A DNA stretch of 64,000 bases from Pseudanabaenaceae cyanobacterium SKYG29 (GTDB lineage Bacteria > Cyanobacteriota > Cyanobacteriia > Pseudanabaenales > Pseudanabaenaceae). Where the stretch lies: positions 62,001 to 126,000 of the forward strand of contig JANWWT010000002.1 in assembly GCA_025055675.1 (NCBI GenBank). Direction: 5' to 3'. Positions 1-9,109 of the stretch are shown in pieces. Positions within the stretch are counted from its first letter, which is position 1. Every line of letters begins with the position of its first letter. The notes beneath the pieces are model-generated. The model worked only from the letters and a program-made list of their open reading frames with translations. It ran no database searches and was not told the DNA's origin. A program made the translations under genes and the position numbers.

Positions 1-791
1 GCAACACTTCCTGTGTGGAAATGCGCTGCAATGGCAAACGCCTAATTTTTGATGCAGGTACAGGCATTCGTGTCCTCGGTGACCACCTGCTCCAGGAAAT
101 GCCCCTAGAGGCACATATCTTCTTTACCCACACCCACTGGGACCATATCCAAGGCTTTCCCTTCTTCACCCCCGCCTTTGTCAAGGGCAATACCTTCCAC
201 ATTTACGGCAAGGTCTCCCTCAATGGGGACACGATCGAGAAATGCCTCTGCAACCAAATGCTGGACCCCAATTTCCCTGTCCCCCTAGGTATCATGGGTT
301 CCACTAAGTACTTTTACAGCCTGGAATTTGGGCAGGTGGTAGATTTGGGCGATGGAGTAACTGTAGAAACAGGCAGGCTCAACCATCCAGGGGAGGCCAT
401 GGGTTATCGGGTGAGCTGGCAGAATCGAGCAGTTGTCTATGCCACTGATACGGAGCACTACAGCGATCGGGTGGATGAAAATCTAGTTTACCTCGCGCGT
501 AATGCGGATTTTTTAATCATGGACTGCACCTACACCGATGAGGAATACTGGTCAGATACTAGTCCCAAAGTGGGCTGGGGGCATTCCACTTGGCAAGAGG
601 GAGTTAAGATCGCCAAAGCTGCCCAGGTTAAGCATCTAGTGGTTTTTCACCATGACCCCGCCCACGATGACGACTTCCTAGACAAAGTGGGTGCAGAACT
701 AAAAGCGGCTTTTCCCAACGGCATAATGGCGCAGGAAGGAATGGTGTTAGCGGTAACGCAACAGGAGGAAGAATTATGCCCGATCGGATGA
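1..791 (+). CDS. MBL-fold metallo-hydrolase (5' partial)
   Basis: Metallo-beta-lactamase-fold hydrolase. The metal-binding motif HTHWDH lies about 40 residues after the GTG at 15, and later metal-ligand positions are visible in LNHPGEA, YATDTEHY and VFHHDPAHDD. The reading frame is open to the window edge and the codons before the GTG (Asn-Thr-Ser-Cys) match the conserved GGNTSC segment that precedes this domain. The true start therefore lies outside the window and the GTG is internal. Two-histidine MBL proteins of this type include phosphodiesterases and RNase Z-like enzymes, but the substrate cannot be told from sequence. The stop overlaps the start of the next gene by 16 bases, which suggests co-transcription. 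Confidence 0.85.
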   Translation, partial: NTSCVEMRCNGKRLIFDAGTGIRVLGDHLLQEMPLEAHIFFTHTHWDHIQGFPFFTPAFVKGNTFHIYGKVSLNGDTIEKCLCNQMLDPNFPVPLGIMGSTKYFYSLEFGQVVDLGDGVTVETGRLNHPGEAMGYRVSWQNRAVVYATDTEHYSDRVDENLVYLARNADFLIMDCTYTDEEYWSDTSPKVGWGHSTWQEGVKIAKAAQVKHLVVFHHDPAHDDDFLDKVGAELKAAFPNGIMAQEGMVLAVTQQEEELCPIG

Positions 792-1027
792 TGTTTTTTG
801 AAGATACCTATGTGGTGCTCTCCCCGCGCTTAGAACAACAGTTTGTCTCTTACGCGGAACTCAGGCAAATTTTGGCTAGTCTGTTAGACCAAGCGGGGGT
901 GGAAATACCAATTGATCTACGGGGACTCCATCGGGAAGCACAAATTGACCGTTTACTGGCTACAGTGTGTGAGTTTAGCACCGCTGAGGGAGTGTGGCAG
1001 TGGTATGTGGTCAGGCTAGAGAAATAA
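776..1027 (+). CDS. crr7: CRR7-like protein (NDH-1 assembly/stability factor)
   Basis: A small soluble protein of 83 residues whose N-terminal MFFEDTYVVL and C-terminal end WYVVRLEK match my memory of the chlororespiratory reduction 7 (CRR7) family of cyanobacteria and chloroplasts. In plants CRR7 is needed for accumulation of the thylakoid NDH complex; the cyanobacterial protein is presumed to help NDH-1 in a similar way. The ATG overlaps the end of the upstream hydrolase gene and an AGGAGG-type ribosome site (aggaggaag) lies just before it. The assignment rests on recalled family features, not on a search. Confidence 0.7.
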   Translation: MPDRMMFFEDTYVVLSPRLEQQFVSYAELRQILASLLDQAGVEIPIDLRGLHREAQIDRLLATVCEFSTAEGVWQWYVVRLEK

Positions 1028-1064
1028 ACAAGCTATGTTAAGATTCTTCAAGGATTAGGGGAGT

Positions 1065-2108
1065 GTGAGGGTGATGAATTCCTACCGCAGTCATGCCAAA
1101 CCTATCCCCATGGGGGTCATAGGGGTAGGCAATATGGGGCAACACCATGCCAGGGTTTTGAGTCTCCTCAAGGATGTGGATTTGGTAGGTGTGGCGGACA
1201 TAAATGTCGATCGGGGCTTAGATACAGCCAGCAAGTATCGGGTGCGGTTTTTTGAGGATTATCGAGAATTGTTGCCCCTGGTGGATGCGGTGTGTATTGC
1301 TGTCCCCACTAGACTCCATCATGAAGTGGGTATGACCTGTCTAAAAGCGGGAGTGCACGTCCTGATTGAGAAACCAATTGCCGCTACCATTGCTGAGGCG
1401 GAATCCCTAGTCAATACAGCCGCAGAAACCGATCGGATTTTACAGGTGGGGCACATTGAAAGATTCAATCCCGCTTTTCAAGAGTTAGCAAAGGTGTTAA
1501 AGGGGGAGACAGTATTAGCGATCGAAGCCCATCGCCTCAGTCCCTACTCCCACCGCGCCAACGATGTGTCCGTGGTGTTTGACCTAATGATCCACGACAT
1601 TGACCTCTTGTTAGAATTAGTGCCAGGGCAGATTACTAGACTCAGTGCCAACGGTAACCACGTCTCTGGGTCGGGCTTTTTAGACTATGTGACCGCCACG
1701 ATCGCCTTTGATAACGGGGTAATCGCCACGCTCACCGCCAGCAAAGTCACCCATCGCAAGCAGAGACGGATTGTTGCCCACTGCAAAAACTCCCTTACGG
1801 AGGCGGATTTCCTCAACAATGAGATTTTAATTCACCGCCAAACTGTTACTGCCAATGCGGATTACAGTCAGGTACTCTATCGTCGCGATGGGCTGATTGA
1901 GAAGGTCTATACCAGCAACATTGAACCTCTCTATGCTGAATTGGAGCACTTTGCAGCCTGTGTGCGGGGGGGGAAGCAACCTTCTGTGGGAGGAACACAA
2001 GCTTTGCGTGCCCTGCGGATTGCCAGTGTGATTGAACAGACAGCCCTTGATGGTCAGACCTGGTACAATCATGAGTTCAATCTTAGAGAAATCCTGCGCA
2101 CCAATTGA
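1065..2108 (+). CDS. Gfo/Idh/MocA family oxidoreductase
   Basis: NAD(P)-dependent sugar-type oxidoreductase of about 347 residues. The N-terminal Rossmann nucleotide motif reads GVGNMGQHHARVL and the diagnostic catalytic-region motif HVLIEKPIA follows near residue 100. HIERFNPAF and a C-terminal GFO_IDH_MocA domain with HDIDLLLEL agree with the family. The substrate is unknown; members act on inositol, glucose derivatives or nucleotide sugars. The start could be GTG 1065 or ATG 1074; the purine-rich stretch GGGGAG just upstream fits the ATG slightly better. The 3' end overlaps the next gene by 38 bases in another frame. Confidence 0.88.
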   Translation: MRVMNSYRSHAKPIPMGVIGVGNMGQHHARVLSLLKDVDLVGVADINVDRGLDTASKYRVRFFEDYRELLPLVDAVCIAVPTRLHHEVGMTCLKAGVHVLIEKPIAATIAEAESLVNTAAETDRILQVGHIERFNPAFQELAKVLKGETVLAIEAHRLSPYSHRANDVSVVFDLMIHDIDLLLELVPGQITRLSANGNHVSGSGFLDYVTATIAFDNGVIATLTASKVTHRKQRRIVAHCKNSLTEADFLNNEILIHRQTVTANADYSQVLYRRDGLIEKVYTSNIEPLYAELEHFAACVRGGKQPSVGGTQALRALRIASVIEQTALDGQTWYNHEFNLREILRTN

Positions 2109-2550
2109 CCCGGAGGTTTTTCGTCCCTTTGGGCAGGTCATTTACCCCACGATCGATGGCAAGATTTGGGATGCGGAAGAGGCACAGTTGGATTTGAGCC
2201 AAGGGGTACCCCGTGTTTACCTGATGCAGCTATCAGACCAGGGTTTGGTTTTCGACAGAATTACACAACACCGCCGCGTCACCCAATGCTTAGCTTCTGT
2301 AGCAGGGCAGGAGTGGTTTTTGGGGGTAGCTAGTCCTACTATTCCGGCGGCTAAACTGTCAGTGGCAGATATACATTTATTTCGCATTGTGGGAGTTTGT
2401 CTGGTCAAATTAGAGGTGGGCACTTGGCACGCCGGTCCGTTTTTCCGCCAGCCTGAAATGGTATTTTTTAATCTGGAATTGCAAGATACAAATATCAATG
2501 ATCATCACTCTGTGCAATTAGGGCAGCCCATCCGCTTTAGGATTGAATAA
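2071..2550 (+). CDS. Ureidoglycolate lyase (AllA family)
   Basis: A protein of 159 residues resembling AllA-type ureidoglycolate lyase, a cupin-like enzyme that splits ureidoglycolate into glyoxylate and urea late in purine/allantoin breakdown. Family features are the N-terminal PEVFRPFGQVI segment, the central RVYLMQ, ITQHRRVTQCLAS and WFLGVASP blocks, and GTWHAGPFF, which carries a histidine typical of the fold. I chose ATG 2071 (MSSILEKSCAPID) because the family starts close to the ProFGxVI segment; the longer open frame from 2032 would add 13 unrelated residues. No other allantoin-pathway gene is nearby, so the function in vivo is inferred. Confidence 0.75.
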   Translation: MSSILEKSCAPIDPEVFRPFGQVIYPTIDGKIWDAEEAQLDLSQGVPRVYLMQLSDQGLVFDRITQHRRVTQCLASVAGQEWFLGVASPTIPAAKLSVADIHLFRIVGVCLVKLEVGTWHAGPFFRQPEMVFFNLELQDTNINDHHSVQLGQPIRFRIE

Positions 2551-2557
2551 TCCAGTT

Positions 2558-3493
2558 TTATACTTTTATTTTGACATGACCAAACAAACCCTGGGGTCGC
2601 AACAATAGCATTAAAAATAGAATGCCAAAGGCAACAGCTTCACGGTAGGCATTCCACTGGGCTGGTACGAGGGATTCGGCTATGCCAATTGTAAATCCCG
2701 CTAGTACTGCCCCCCCAATACTCCCCAAGCCCCCTAACACAATTACAGCTAATCCCTTCAACCCAAAACTAATGCCGAAATACGGACCAGCAATACTGAC
2801 ACTTGCTCCCACTAAGGACCCTGCTACTCCCCCTAAAAAGCCTGACAGAAAGAAGGTAAGCGTAATAAATCGATCGGGGTCAATCCCCAATAAAATAGCC
2901 ACATTAGGGTCTTCCGCCACAGCTTGCAGGGCTTTTCCCCACTTAGTGTAGTTGAGGAGAAAGGTGAGAAGTGCCAGAATGACAACGGACACAGCAAAAA
3001 TTAGCACTTGGGCAGTTCTGACTTTGATATTACCGACAGTGAGGGCAGTGGGGAGATTGCCGAAAATATCGCTTTTGAAGGTGTAAATTTCCGCACCTAC
3101 CAGGTATTGAATGAGGTTAACTATAACCACTGCCACGCCCAAACTGGAGATGAGAGTAAGTAAGCTATCGGCCTGTCGGTAGCGCAGGGGACGAAAACAC
3201 CATCGCTCAATGGCCACACTAACCAAACCAGCGATCGCGCTCCCCGCTATCACGGCTAGGGGAAAGGGCAAGTGGAGAAATTTGGGTAGAGATTGATTAG
3301 CTAAAAGCCCGTTGAAGCCAAATTTACCACCATGCCAGCAATAGGTGAGATAAGCACCCAGCGTAAATATAGCCCCATGGGCAAAGTTGATAATCCCTAA
3401 CACGGAAAATACAAGGGTATAGCCGAGGGCAAAAATGGCATAAACACTGCCAATAGAAATACCATTAGCCAGTTGCTGCCAAAAAACGTCCAC
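2558..3493 (-). CDS. Branched-chain/neutral amino-acid ABC transporter permease (LivH type)
   Basis: Integral membrane permease of 311 residues with about eight hydrophobic segments. The start MDVFWQQLANGISIGSVYAI, the GIINFAHGAIFTLGAYLT segment and the C-terminal GGLGSIGGAVLAGF and LRPQGLFG motifs are typical of LivH-type permeases. In cyanobacteria the neutral amino-acid uptake system N-I uses such a subunit (NatD) with NatA, NatB, NatC and NatE encoded at scattered loci, which agrees with this gene standing alone. It is convergent with the ureidoglycolate lyase, with only 7 bases between stops. Confidence 0.85.
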   Translation of the reverse strand: MDVFWQQLANGISIGSVYAIFALGYTLVFSVLGIINFAHGAIFTLGAYLTYCWHGGKFGFNGLLANQSLPKFLHLPFPLAVIAGSAIAGLVSVAIERWCFRPLRYRQADSLLTLISSLGVAVVIVNLIQYLVGAEIYTFKSDIFGNLPTALTVGNIKVRTAQVLIFAVSVVILALLTFLLNYTKWGKALQAVAEDPNVAILLGIDPDRFITLTFFLSGFLGGVAGSLVGASVSIAGPYFGISFGLKGLAVIVLGGLGSIGGAVLAGFTIGIAESLVPAQWNAYREAVAFGILFLMLLLRPQGLFGHVKIKV

Positions 3494-3533
3494 CCCTGTT
3501 GTGCTAGGTTAGAAGAGTTGCGATCGTTATTTT

Positions 3534-4187
3534 ATGCTAAGGGGATTGCCGTTTTGGTTGATTTGGTTGGGATTTGTTACCTATGCGTTTGTGTTGGCAC
3601 CGCCCGATCGTCCTGACACCTTAGACTTGATTCAACGCCTGATCAATATGGACATAGAAGGGATCAATCCAGCGATCGTGGCTTTGTTTAATTTGATGGG
3701 GGTGTATCCCTTAATTTATGGCTGTCTGTTGTTTGCCGATGGACAGGGGCAGAAGGTGCGGGCATGGCCCTTTTTCTTGGGGTCAGTGTTTGTGGGAGCC
3801 TTTGCCTTACTACCCTATTGCGCCCTCCGTGAACCCAATCCCCAATTCCGAGGTACTCCCAACTGGTGGATCAAAGTGACAGATTCCCGCATCACAGGCT
3901 TTTTACTGGCTATAGGCACCATATTCCTACTGCTTTACGGTATTAAGTACGGGGATTGGTCTGATTTTGTCTATCAGTGGCGCACCAGTCGTTTTATCCA
4001 CGTTATGAGTTTGGATTTTGCTCTCCTCACTCTCCTCTTCCCCTGGCTGCTAGCTGATGACATGGCAAGGAGAGGTCTCCAGGACAACTACCTGCTCTAC
4101 CTGTTTGTCAGTACTGTGCCTCTCATCGGTCCCGCCGTCTATCTCACCATCAGACCCAATCTCATCCCTGCCTCCGCCACTGCTTAA
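3534..4187 (+). CDS. Conserved cyanobacterial membrane protein of unknown function
   Basis: A 217-residue protein with about five to six hydrophobic stretches (for example PFWLIWLGFVTYAFVLA at the N terminus, PFFLGSVFVGAFALLPYCA, and a C-terminal YLFVSTVPLIGPAVYLTI). It resembles uncharacterised membrane proteins of cyanobacteria and plastids, but I do not recognise a domain with an assigned reaction. It is convergent with the YifB gene and their ends overlap by 4 bases. The start is 40 bases from the divergent permease gene, so the two may share a promoter region. Confidence 0.75.
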   Translation: MLRGLPFWLIWLGFVTYAFVLAPPDRPDTLDLIQRLINMDIEGINPAIVALFNLMGVYPLIYGCLLFADGQGQKVRAWPFFLGSVFVGAFALLPYCALREPNPQFRGTPNWWIKVTDSRITGFLLAIGTIFLLLYGIKYGDWSDFVYQWRTSRFIHVMSLDFALLTLLFPWLLADDMARRGLQDNYLLYLFVSTVPLIGPAVYLTIRPNLIPASATA

Positions 4188-5704
4188 CTGCTGAAACGAT
4201 CGAGGGTGCGATACTGAATTGCTTCTGCCACATGATGGGCTTGGATAAAGGGGGAATGGTCAAGGTCAGCGATCGTTCTGGCTACCTTTAACACGCGGTC
4301 ACTGGCGCGGGCGGATAGTCCCAACCGCCGAATTGCTCCTTCCAAAAGAGAACGACTGCGATCATCTAGCTGGCAAAACTCCCGCAGGTGGCGGGTCTGC
4401 ATCTGGGCATTACAACGAACAGAACTCTCCTGGGCAAAACGTTCCTGTTGCCACTGTCTAGCTTGGGTAACACGCTCTCTGACTACTGCTGAGGGTTCCC
4501 CTGTGGTGCTAGAGGTAATTTCTTCTGGTTTGAGGCGGGTAACTAGGACTTGCAAATCAATGCGGTCCATCAGGGGACCGGAAAGACGTGCCCAGTATTG
4601 CTCCCTCTGTTTGGGACTGCAGGTACAGGGTTGGACGGGGTCACCCCAATAGCCGCAGGGACAGGGGTTAGTGCTTGCCACCAGCATAAACTTAGCCGGG
4701 AACACCACTGATTGCTTGGTGCGGGAGATAGTGACAAACCCATCCTCTAGGGGCTGGCGCAAAAAATCCAACACATCTCGCTTAAATTCGGTCAGTTCAT
4801 CCAAAAACAACACCCCATTGCTAGCCAGAGAAATCTCCCCCGGTCGGGGAAAACTGCCACCCCCCACCAACGACGGACCCGATGCGGAATGATGGGGACT
4901 ACGAAAAGGTCGATCGGTAATCAAGCCCTTTCCCTGCAATAGTCCTGCCACTGAGTAAATGCGGGTTGTCTCCAATGCCTCTTCTGGTGTCATGGGGGGG
5001 AGAATAGAAGGTAAACAACGGGCTAGCAAAGTCTTGCCTGCTCCTGGCGGTCCGACAAAGATCAAATTGTGTCCCCCGGCAGCGGCAATTTCTAGAGCGC
5101 GACGGGCATGGCTCTGTCCCTTTACCTCCCGCAAGTCGTAGCTGGGAGTATTCACCACAGCTTGTTCTGGCTGCTGATAAATTGGCTCTTGATAACTGGC
5201 AGGGTCTTGGAGGAATTGCAACACCTCTCCCAGGTGGGAAAAGGCATAGACGGCTATTTCTCCTACTACCTTTGCCTCTGCCCAGTTGTCCTTTGGCACA
5301 ACTACACCCCGTTTCCCTAGTTGTCTGGCGGTAGCCGCGATTGGCAATACACCACTGACACCCCGCAAACTGCCATCTAAAGACAGCTCCCCTAAAAACA
5401 AGAGGTCGGCGGGTACTTGTACTTGCTCCGTTGCCGCTAGGACTCCCAAACTGATGGGCAGGTCAAAACTGGGCCCCTCCTTACGCAGGTCAGCGGGTGT
5501 GAGATTGACCACAATTTTACGCAGGGGAAAAACATAGCCTGTGTTTTTGATGGCTGCTTTCACCCGCTCTTTGCTCTCCTGCACTGCTGTATCCGGCAAC
5601 CCCACCACTGCCATCCCTGGCAATCCCGCCGATATATCCACCTCTACTCCCACTTCCACCGCATCAATCCCCACGATCGTGGCACTGGCAACCTTAGCAA
5701 GCAT
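4184..5704 (-). CDS. YifB/ComM family Mg-chelatase-like AAA+ ATPase
   Basis: A full-length 506-residue YifB-family protein. The N-terminal ChlI-like domain begins MLAKVASATIVGIDAVEV and contains GLPDTAVQESKERVKAA. The AAA+ core has Walker A GPPGAGKTLLAR and Walker B GVLFLDEL, followed by the cysteine-rich STNPCPCGYWGD segment and a C-terminal helical domain ending in HHVAEAIQYR. The homologue ComM is a hexameric helicase that drives branch migration during natural transformation; that role is known for other bacteria and inferred here. The gene stands alone and is divergent from the aldo/keto reductase. Confidence 0.92.
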   Translation of the reverse strand: MLAKVASATIVGIDAVEVGVEVDISAGLPGMAVVGLPDTAVQESKERVKAAIKNTGYVFPLRKIVVNLTPADLRKEGPSFDLPISLGVLAATEQVQVPADLLFLGELSLDGSLRGVSGVLPIAATARQLGKRGVVVPKDNWAEAKVVGEIAVYAFSHLGEVLQFLQDPASYQEPIYQQPEQAVVNTPSYDLREVKGQSHARRALEIAAAGGHNLIFVGPPGAGKTLLARCLPSILPPMTPEEALETTRIYSVAGLLQGKGLITDRPFRSPHHSASGPSLVGGGSFPRPGEISLASNGVLFLDELTEFKRDVLDFLRQPLEDGFVTISRTKQSVVFPAKFMLVASTNPCPCGYWGDPVQPCTCSPKQREQYWARLSGPLMDRIDLQVLVTRLKPEEITSSTTGEPSAVVRERVTQARQWQQERFAQESSVRCNAQMQTRHLREFCQLDDRSRSLLEGAIRRLGLSARASDRVLKVARTIADLDHSPFIQAHHVAEAIQYRTLDRFSS

Positions 5705-5763
5705 CCCTTTTCCCCCTTCCTGCTTCGATCGTATAGAATATCTGCAGCTATTGCAGGCTAAGC

Positions 5764-6804
5764 ATGGAATATCGGGAGTTAGGCAAGACAGGGGTCAAGG
5801 TTTCTGTACTCTGCCTGGGTACGATGACCTGGGGTAGGCAAAACACGGAAGCAGAAGGTCACGCCCAAATGGACTATGCCCTCGATCGGGGTATCAATTT
5901 TTGGGACACAGCCGAACTCTATGCCATTCCCCCCACCGCTGATACCTACGGCAAGACGGAAACTATCATTGGCACTTGGTTTGCCTCCCGCAAAAAACGA
6001 GACCAGGTGATTCTTGCCACCAAGATAGCAGGGCCAGGACTGAGTTGGATTCGCAACGGGGAAAAGTACGATCGGCGCAATATTTTCCTGGCAGTAGAAG
6101 GGAGTCTCAAACGCTTACAGACGGATTATATTGACCTCTATCAACTCCACTGGCCCAACCGCGGTAGCTATCACTTTAGCCGCCATTGGCAGTATGCCCC
6201 CCAATTCGATCGGTCGGAGGTGGAAGCCAACATGATCGAGGTGTTGCAGGCACTCCAAGATTTAATCCAGCAGGGCAAGATCAGATTTATTGGACTGTCT
6301 AATGAAACCGCCTGGGGAACCATGACTTACCTGCACCTGGCGGAAAAACTCAATCTACCCCGTGTAGTCTCCATTCAAAATGAGTACAGTCTCCTCTGCC
6401 GTTTGTTTGAGCCGGACTTACACGAAATTGCCGTAACGGAGAAGGTGGGGTTACTAGCTTGGTCACCTCTAGCAACGGGTATGCTCACAGGTAAATACTT
6501 GGATGGACAGCGACCGCCTGGCTCCCGCTGGACTTTACCGGGCAACATGAATTCCCATCGCAACACCAAGCAAGCCAACAGTGCTGTCCATGCCTACAAA
6601 GCAGTAGCGGCAAAACATGGTCTCAGTCTGCCCCAAATGGCACTGGCTTTTGTGCGGCGGCAACCTTTTGTTACAGCAGCCATCATTGGTGCTACCACTA
6701 TGGATCAACTTCGCCACAACATTGATTCTATAGGAGTGGAACTCTCCCCCGATGTCCTAGCTGATATTGAAGCTGTCCGCCGTGATTACCCTATGCCCTA
6801 CTAG
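5764..6804 (+). CDS. Aldo/keto reductase (Tas-like)
   Basis: NADP(H)-dependent aldo/keto reductase of 346 residues with a TIM-barrel pattern. The N terminus reads [20 protein letters not shown]. The catalytic tetrad is visible: Asp and Tyr in FWDTAELY, Lys in LATKIAGP and His in LYQLHWPNR. The C-terminal cofactor-binding segment [14 protein letters not shown] is typical. It resembles the Tas subgroup, whose physiological substrates are not well defined. The DUF2256 gene begins 2 bases after its stop and is probably in the same transcript. Confidence 0.9.
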   Translation: MEYRELGKTGVKVSVLCLGTMTWGRQNTEAEGHAQMDYALDRGINFWDTAELYAIPPTADTYGKTETIIGTWFASRKKRDQVILATKIAGPGLSWIRNGEKYDRRNIFLAVEGSLKRLQTDYIDLYQLHWPNRGSYHFSRHWQYAPQFDRSEVEANMIEVLQALQDLIQQGKIRFIGLSNETAWGTMTYLHLAEKLNLPRVVSIQNEYSLLCRLFEPDLHEIAVTEKVGLLAWSPLATGMLTGKYLDGQRPPGSRWTLPGNMNSHRNTKQANSAVHAYKAVAAKHGLSLPQMALAFVRRQPFVTAAIIGATTMDQLRHNIDSIGVELSPDVLADIEAVRRDYPMPY

Positions 6805-6806
6805 CT

Positions 6807-6968
6807 ATGTCCTACAAAGGTAATAAGTCCCACCTACCCCAAAAAATCTGTGCTACCTGCGGCAAACCTTTCACCTGGCGCAAAAAATGGGCAGACTGCT
6901 GGGAGGAAGTAAAATACTGCAGCGATCGTTGTCGTCGCCACAAACCACGGTCTGTAAACAACTCTTAA
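6807..6968 (+). CDS. DUF2256 small zinc-binding-like protein
   Basis: A short gene of 53 residues beginning [19 protein letters not shown]. It has two cysteine pairs, CATC and CSDRC, around a basic/aromatic middle ([12 protein letters not shown]), and a basic tail. This is the DUF2256 pattern, a small protein common in cyanobacteria and proteobacteria with a likely zinc site and no established function. The ATG follows the aldo/keto reductase stop by 2 bases, so translation is probably coupled. Confidence 0.85.
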   Translation: MSYKGNKSHLPQKICATCGKPFTWRKKWADCWEEVKYCSDRCRRHKPRSVNNS

Positions 6969-7023
6969 CACAACTTCCCTCTGCCCTCGGTTAGACTGGA
7001 GATGTCCGTTAAGTTTTGTGTCT

Positions 7024-7137
7024 ATGATTGAGCCAATTTTGCTGGGAATGGTGCTGGGGCTGATTGTGATTACGCTGGGTGGATTGTTCTTTGCTGCCTA
7101 TCAACAGTACCAACGCCAACCTTTTTCTAATAAATAA
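7024..7137 (+). CDS. petG: Cytochrome b6f complex subunit 5 (PetG)
   Basis: A 37-residue single-span membrane protein starting MIEPILLGMVLGLIVITLG and continuing through LFFAAYQQYQR. It matches PetG, a small subunit at the periphery of the thylakoid cytochrome b6f complex that is required for its stability. The usual proline in the GLIPVT segment is replaced by valine (GLIVIT), and the tail QPFSNK is shorter and less acidic than usual. It is monocistronic in appearance: the DUF2256 gene ends 55 bases upstream and a repeat array follows downstream. Confidence 0.88.
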   Translation: MIEPILLGMVLGLIVITLGGLFFAAYQQYQRQPFSNK

Positions 7138-7217
7138 CTATTGCCCCCGATCGGTCTTGTCGGTATCATAGTAAATCCTTGCTTCCCTAGGAAGCCTAGT
7201 TTTCCAGTCTCTGCTTC

Positions 7218-7310
7218 GGCAAGCTCAGCAAGCACGGCAAGCTCAGCAAGCACGGCAAGCTCAGCAAGCACGGCAAGCTCTGGTTCGACGAGCTCTGGTT
7301 CGACGAGCTC
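7218..7310. repeat. Two abutting short tandem repeat arrays between petG and rpsF
   Basis: Three perfect copies of an 18-base unit, GGCAAGCTCAGCAAGCAC, occupy 7218-7271. They run into two perfect copies of a 15-base unit, AGCTCTGGTTCGACG, at 7276-7305 plus the partial unit AGCTC. The units share the AAGCTC/GAGCTC core, so the second may derive from the first. Both resemble the short TTCGACAAGCTCA-like intergenic repeats seen in many bacteria. Open frames cross the array on both strands but only encode low-complexity Ser/Ala or Glu/Leu strings, so I treat it as non-coding. Confidence 0.9.
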
Positions 7311-7359
7311 ACCAGGCAGGGGCTGGGGGCAGTAAGTCACTAGTCCACAAGGAGAAACT

Positions 7360-7746
7360 ATGAATCGTCTGTACGAAACTATGTACATCATCCGTCCCGA
7401 TCTGCCTGACCCAGATGTGGAGGCGGTAATTAACAAATATCAAACGCTCCTGCAGGAAAACCAACAGCAGGGGGACTACATTATCGTGCAAAATCGGGGC
7501 AAACGCCGCATGGAATACAAAATCAAAAAGCATCGGGAGGGGATTTATGTGCAGATGAACTACAGCGGTCCCCCCACGATCGTGGCTGCCTTGGAAAAGA
7601 TGATGCGGATTGATGAAAATGTCCTGCGCTTCCTTACCCTAAGTAGAGAGTTGGAAGATTTAGCTGATAATGAGAAACCCCCTGCCTTGGAAGTTCCCAC
7701 GGCCCAGGAAGTGACCCCAGTTGCTGAACCGGCGGAAGTTAGTTAG
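7360..7746 (+). CDS. rpsF: 30S ribosomal protein S6
   Basis: Ribosomal protein S6, which binds the platform of the 30S subunit with S18. The first hundred residues show the conserved YETMYIIRPDL start, the NRGKRRMEYKIKKHREGIYVQM-type core and the RIDENVLRFLTL segment. The protein has 128 residues with an acidic, Pro/Val-rich tail that is longer than the core fold needs. An AAGGAG ribosome site lies 6 bases before the ATG. The tandem repeat array lies immediately upstream, so it sits in or near the 5' leader. Confidence 0.95.
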   Translation: MNRLYETMYIIRPDLPDPDVEAVINKYQTLLQENQQQGDYIIVQNRGKRRMEYKIKKHREGIYVQMNYSGPPTIVAALEKMMRIDENVLRFLTLSRELEDLADNEKPPALEVPTAQEVTPVAEPAEVS

Positions 7747-7749
7747 TCT

Positions 7750-9099
7750 GTGCTGGGGGCAGACACGATCGTTGCCATTGTTACTGCCCTTGGCAGTGTG
7801 GGGATTGTCCGTCTGTCAGGTGCGCAGGCAGTAGCGATCGCGCAAAAAGTCTTTCGCACTAAAGGCAAGTGGGAGAGCCATCGCATTCTCTACGGGCAGG
7901 TAGTTGACCCTCAGAGCCAAACAACAGTTGATGAAGCTCTAGTTTTATACATGGCAGCCCCCCGTTCCTACACGAGGGAGGATGTGGTGGAGTTTCAGTG
8001 CCATGGGGGGACAGTAATTGTCCAGCAAATTCTGGAACTTTGTCTGAGGCAGGGAGCACGCCTCGCTAATCCAGGCGAATTCACTTTGCGGGCATTTCTC
8101 AACGGACGGATTGACCTTGCCCAGGCAGAGAGCATCAAAGACCTAGTGGGAGCGAAATCCCCCCATGCCGCCCAGTTAGCCCTAGCGGGACTGCAGGGTA
8201 AACTCTCCCAACCCCTCAAACAACTGCGTGCCAAATGTCTAGACATCCTCACCGAGATAGAAGCCCGCCTGGACTTTGAAGAAGATTTGCCTCCCCTCGA
8301 TGCAGAAGCAATCAAAACCCAGATAAAAGGCATCAAACAACAAGCTGCTCTCTATCTAGCTACGAAAGACAGGGGGGAACTGATTAGGTCAGGTATCAAA
8401 GTTGCCATTGTTGGTCGTCCTAATGTGGGCAAATCCAGTTTATTGAATGCTTGGAGTCGTACCGATCGGGCAATTGTGACAGACATTCCCGGCACTACCA
8501 GAGACATTGTGGATTCCCAGTTAGTGGTGGAAGGCATACCGATTACTGTCTTGGATACAGCTGGCATTCGTGATACCGACGACCTAGTGGAACAAATGGG
8601 TATGGAACGATCGCGTAAAGTTGCCCAACAAGCAGATTTAGTCTTGCTAGTCATTGATGTCAGTGTAGGATGGACACCTGAAGACCAAAAGATATATGAA
8701 CTAGTAAAAGAAAAACCGATCGTTTTAATCCGCAACAAGACCGACCTGGGAGAAAAAGACAACATCCCTGCCCTTGACATTCTTGCTTCTGTTAGAACTG
8801 CCGTTGCCCAAGGAGAAGGCATCTGGGAATTGGAATCCACCATCCTCAAAATCCTCAATGCCCAGCAGATACAAGCACAAAACCTGGACTTTGCCATCAA
8901 TCAACGACAGGCAGAGTGTCTTTATCGGGTAGTTGAGAGTTTAGAGCGAGTAGAAGAGGCAATCCACCAAGGACTGCCCCTCGATTTTTGGACGATCGAC
9001 CTGCGGGCTGCCATCCGTGCCGTGGGGGAAATTACTGGGGAAGAAATTACAGAATCTCTCCTTGAGCAAATCTTCAGTCGTTTCTGCATTGGTAAGTAG
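7750..9099 (+). CDS. mnmE: tRNA uridine-5-carboxymethylaminomethyl modification GTPase MnmE
   Basis: MnmE (TrmE), which with MnmG installs the cmnm5 group on wobble uridine of certain tRNAs. The N-terminal tetrahydrofolate-binding domain ([17 protein letters not shown]) is followed by a G domain with [28 protein letters not shown] and NKTD, and the C terminus ends with the invariant FCIGK. The length of 449 residues is normal. The GTG at 7750 starts 4 bases after the rpsF stop. A hairpin plus T-run at 9138-9161 may end the transcript. Confidence 0.95.
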   Translation: MLGADTIVAIVTALGSVGIVRLSGAQAVAIAQKVFRTKGKWESHRILYGQVVDPQSQTTVDEALVLYMAAPRSYTREDVVEFQCHGGTVIVQQILELCLRQGARLANPGEFTLRAFLNGRIDLAQAESIKDLVGAKSPHAAQLALAGLQGKLSQPLKQLRAKCLDILTEIEARLDFEEDLPPLDAEAIKTQIKGIKQQAALYLATKDRGELIRSGIKVAIVGRPNVGKSSLLNAWSRTDRAIVTDIPGTTRDIVDSQLVVEGIPITVLDTAGIRDTDDLVEQMGMERSRKVAQQADLVLLVIDVSVGWTPEDQKIYELVKEKPIVLIRNKTDLGEKDNIPALDILASVRTAVAQGEGIWELESTILKILNAQQIQAQNLDFAINQRQAECLYRVVESLERVEEAIHQGLPLDFWTIDLRAAIRAVGEITGEEITESLLEQIFSRFCIGK

Positions 9100-9109
9100 A
9101 ACTAAACGG

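Noticed and set aside
7218-7310. Possible CRISPR array
   Set aside because: Units are directly tandem with no spacers and there are no cas genes.
7141-7335. Open frames encoding Ser/Ala-rich and Glu/Leu-rich repetitive peptides
   Set aside because: They exist only because the repeat units are multiples of three bases. There is no ribosome site and no known family.
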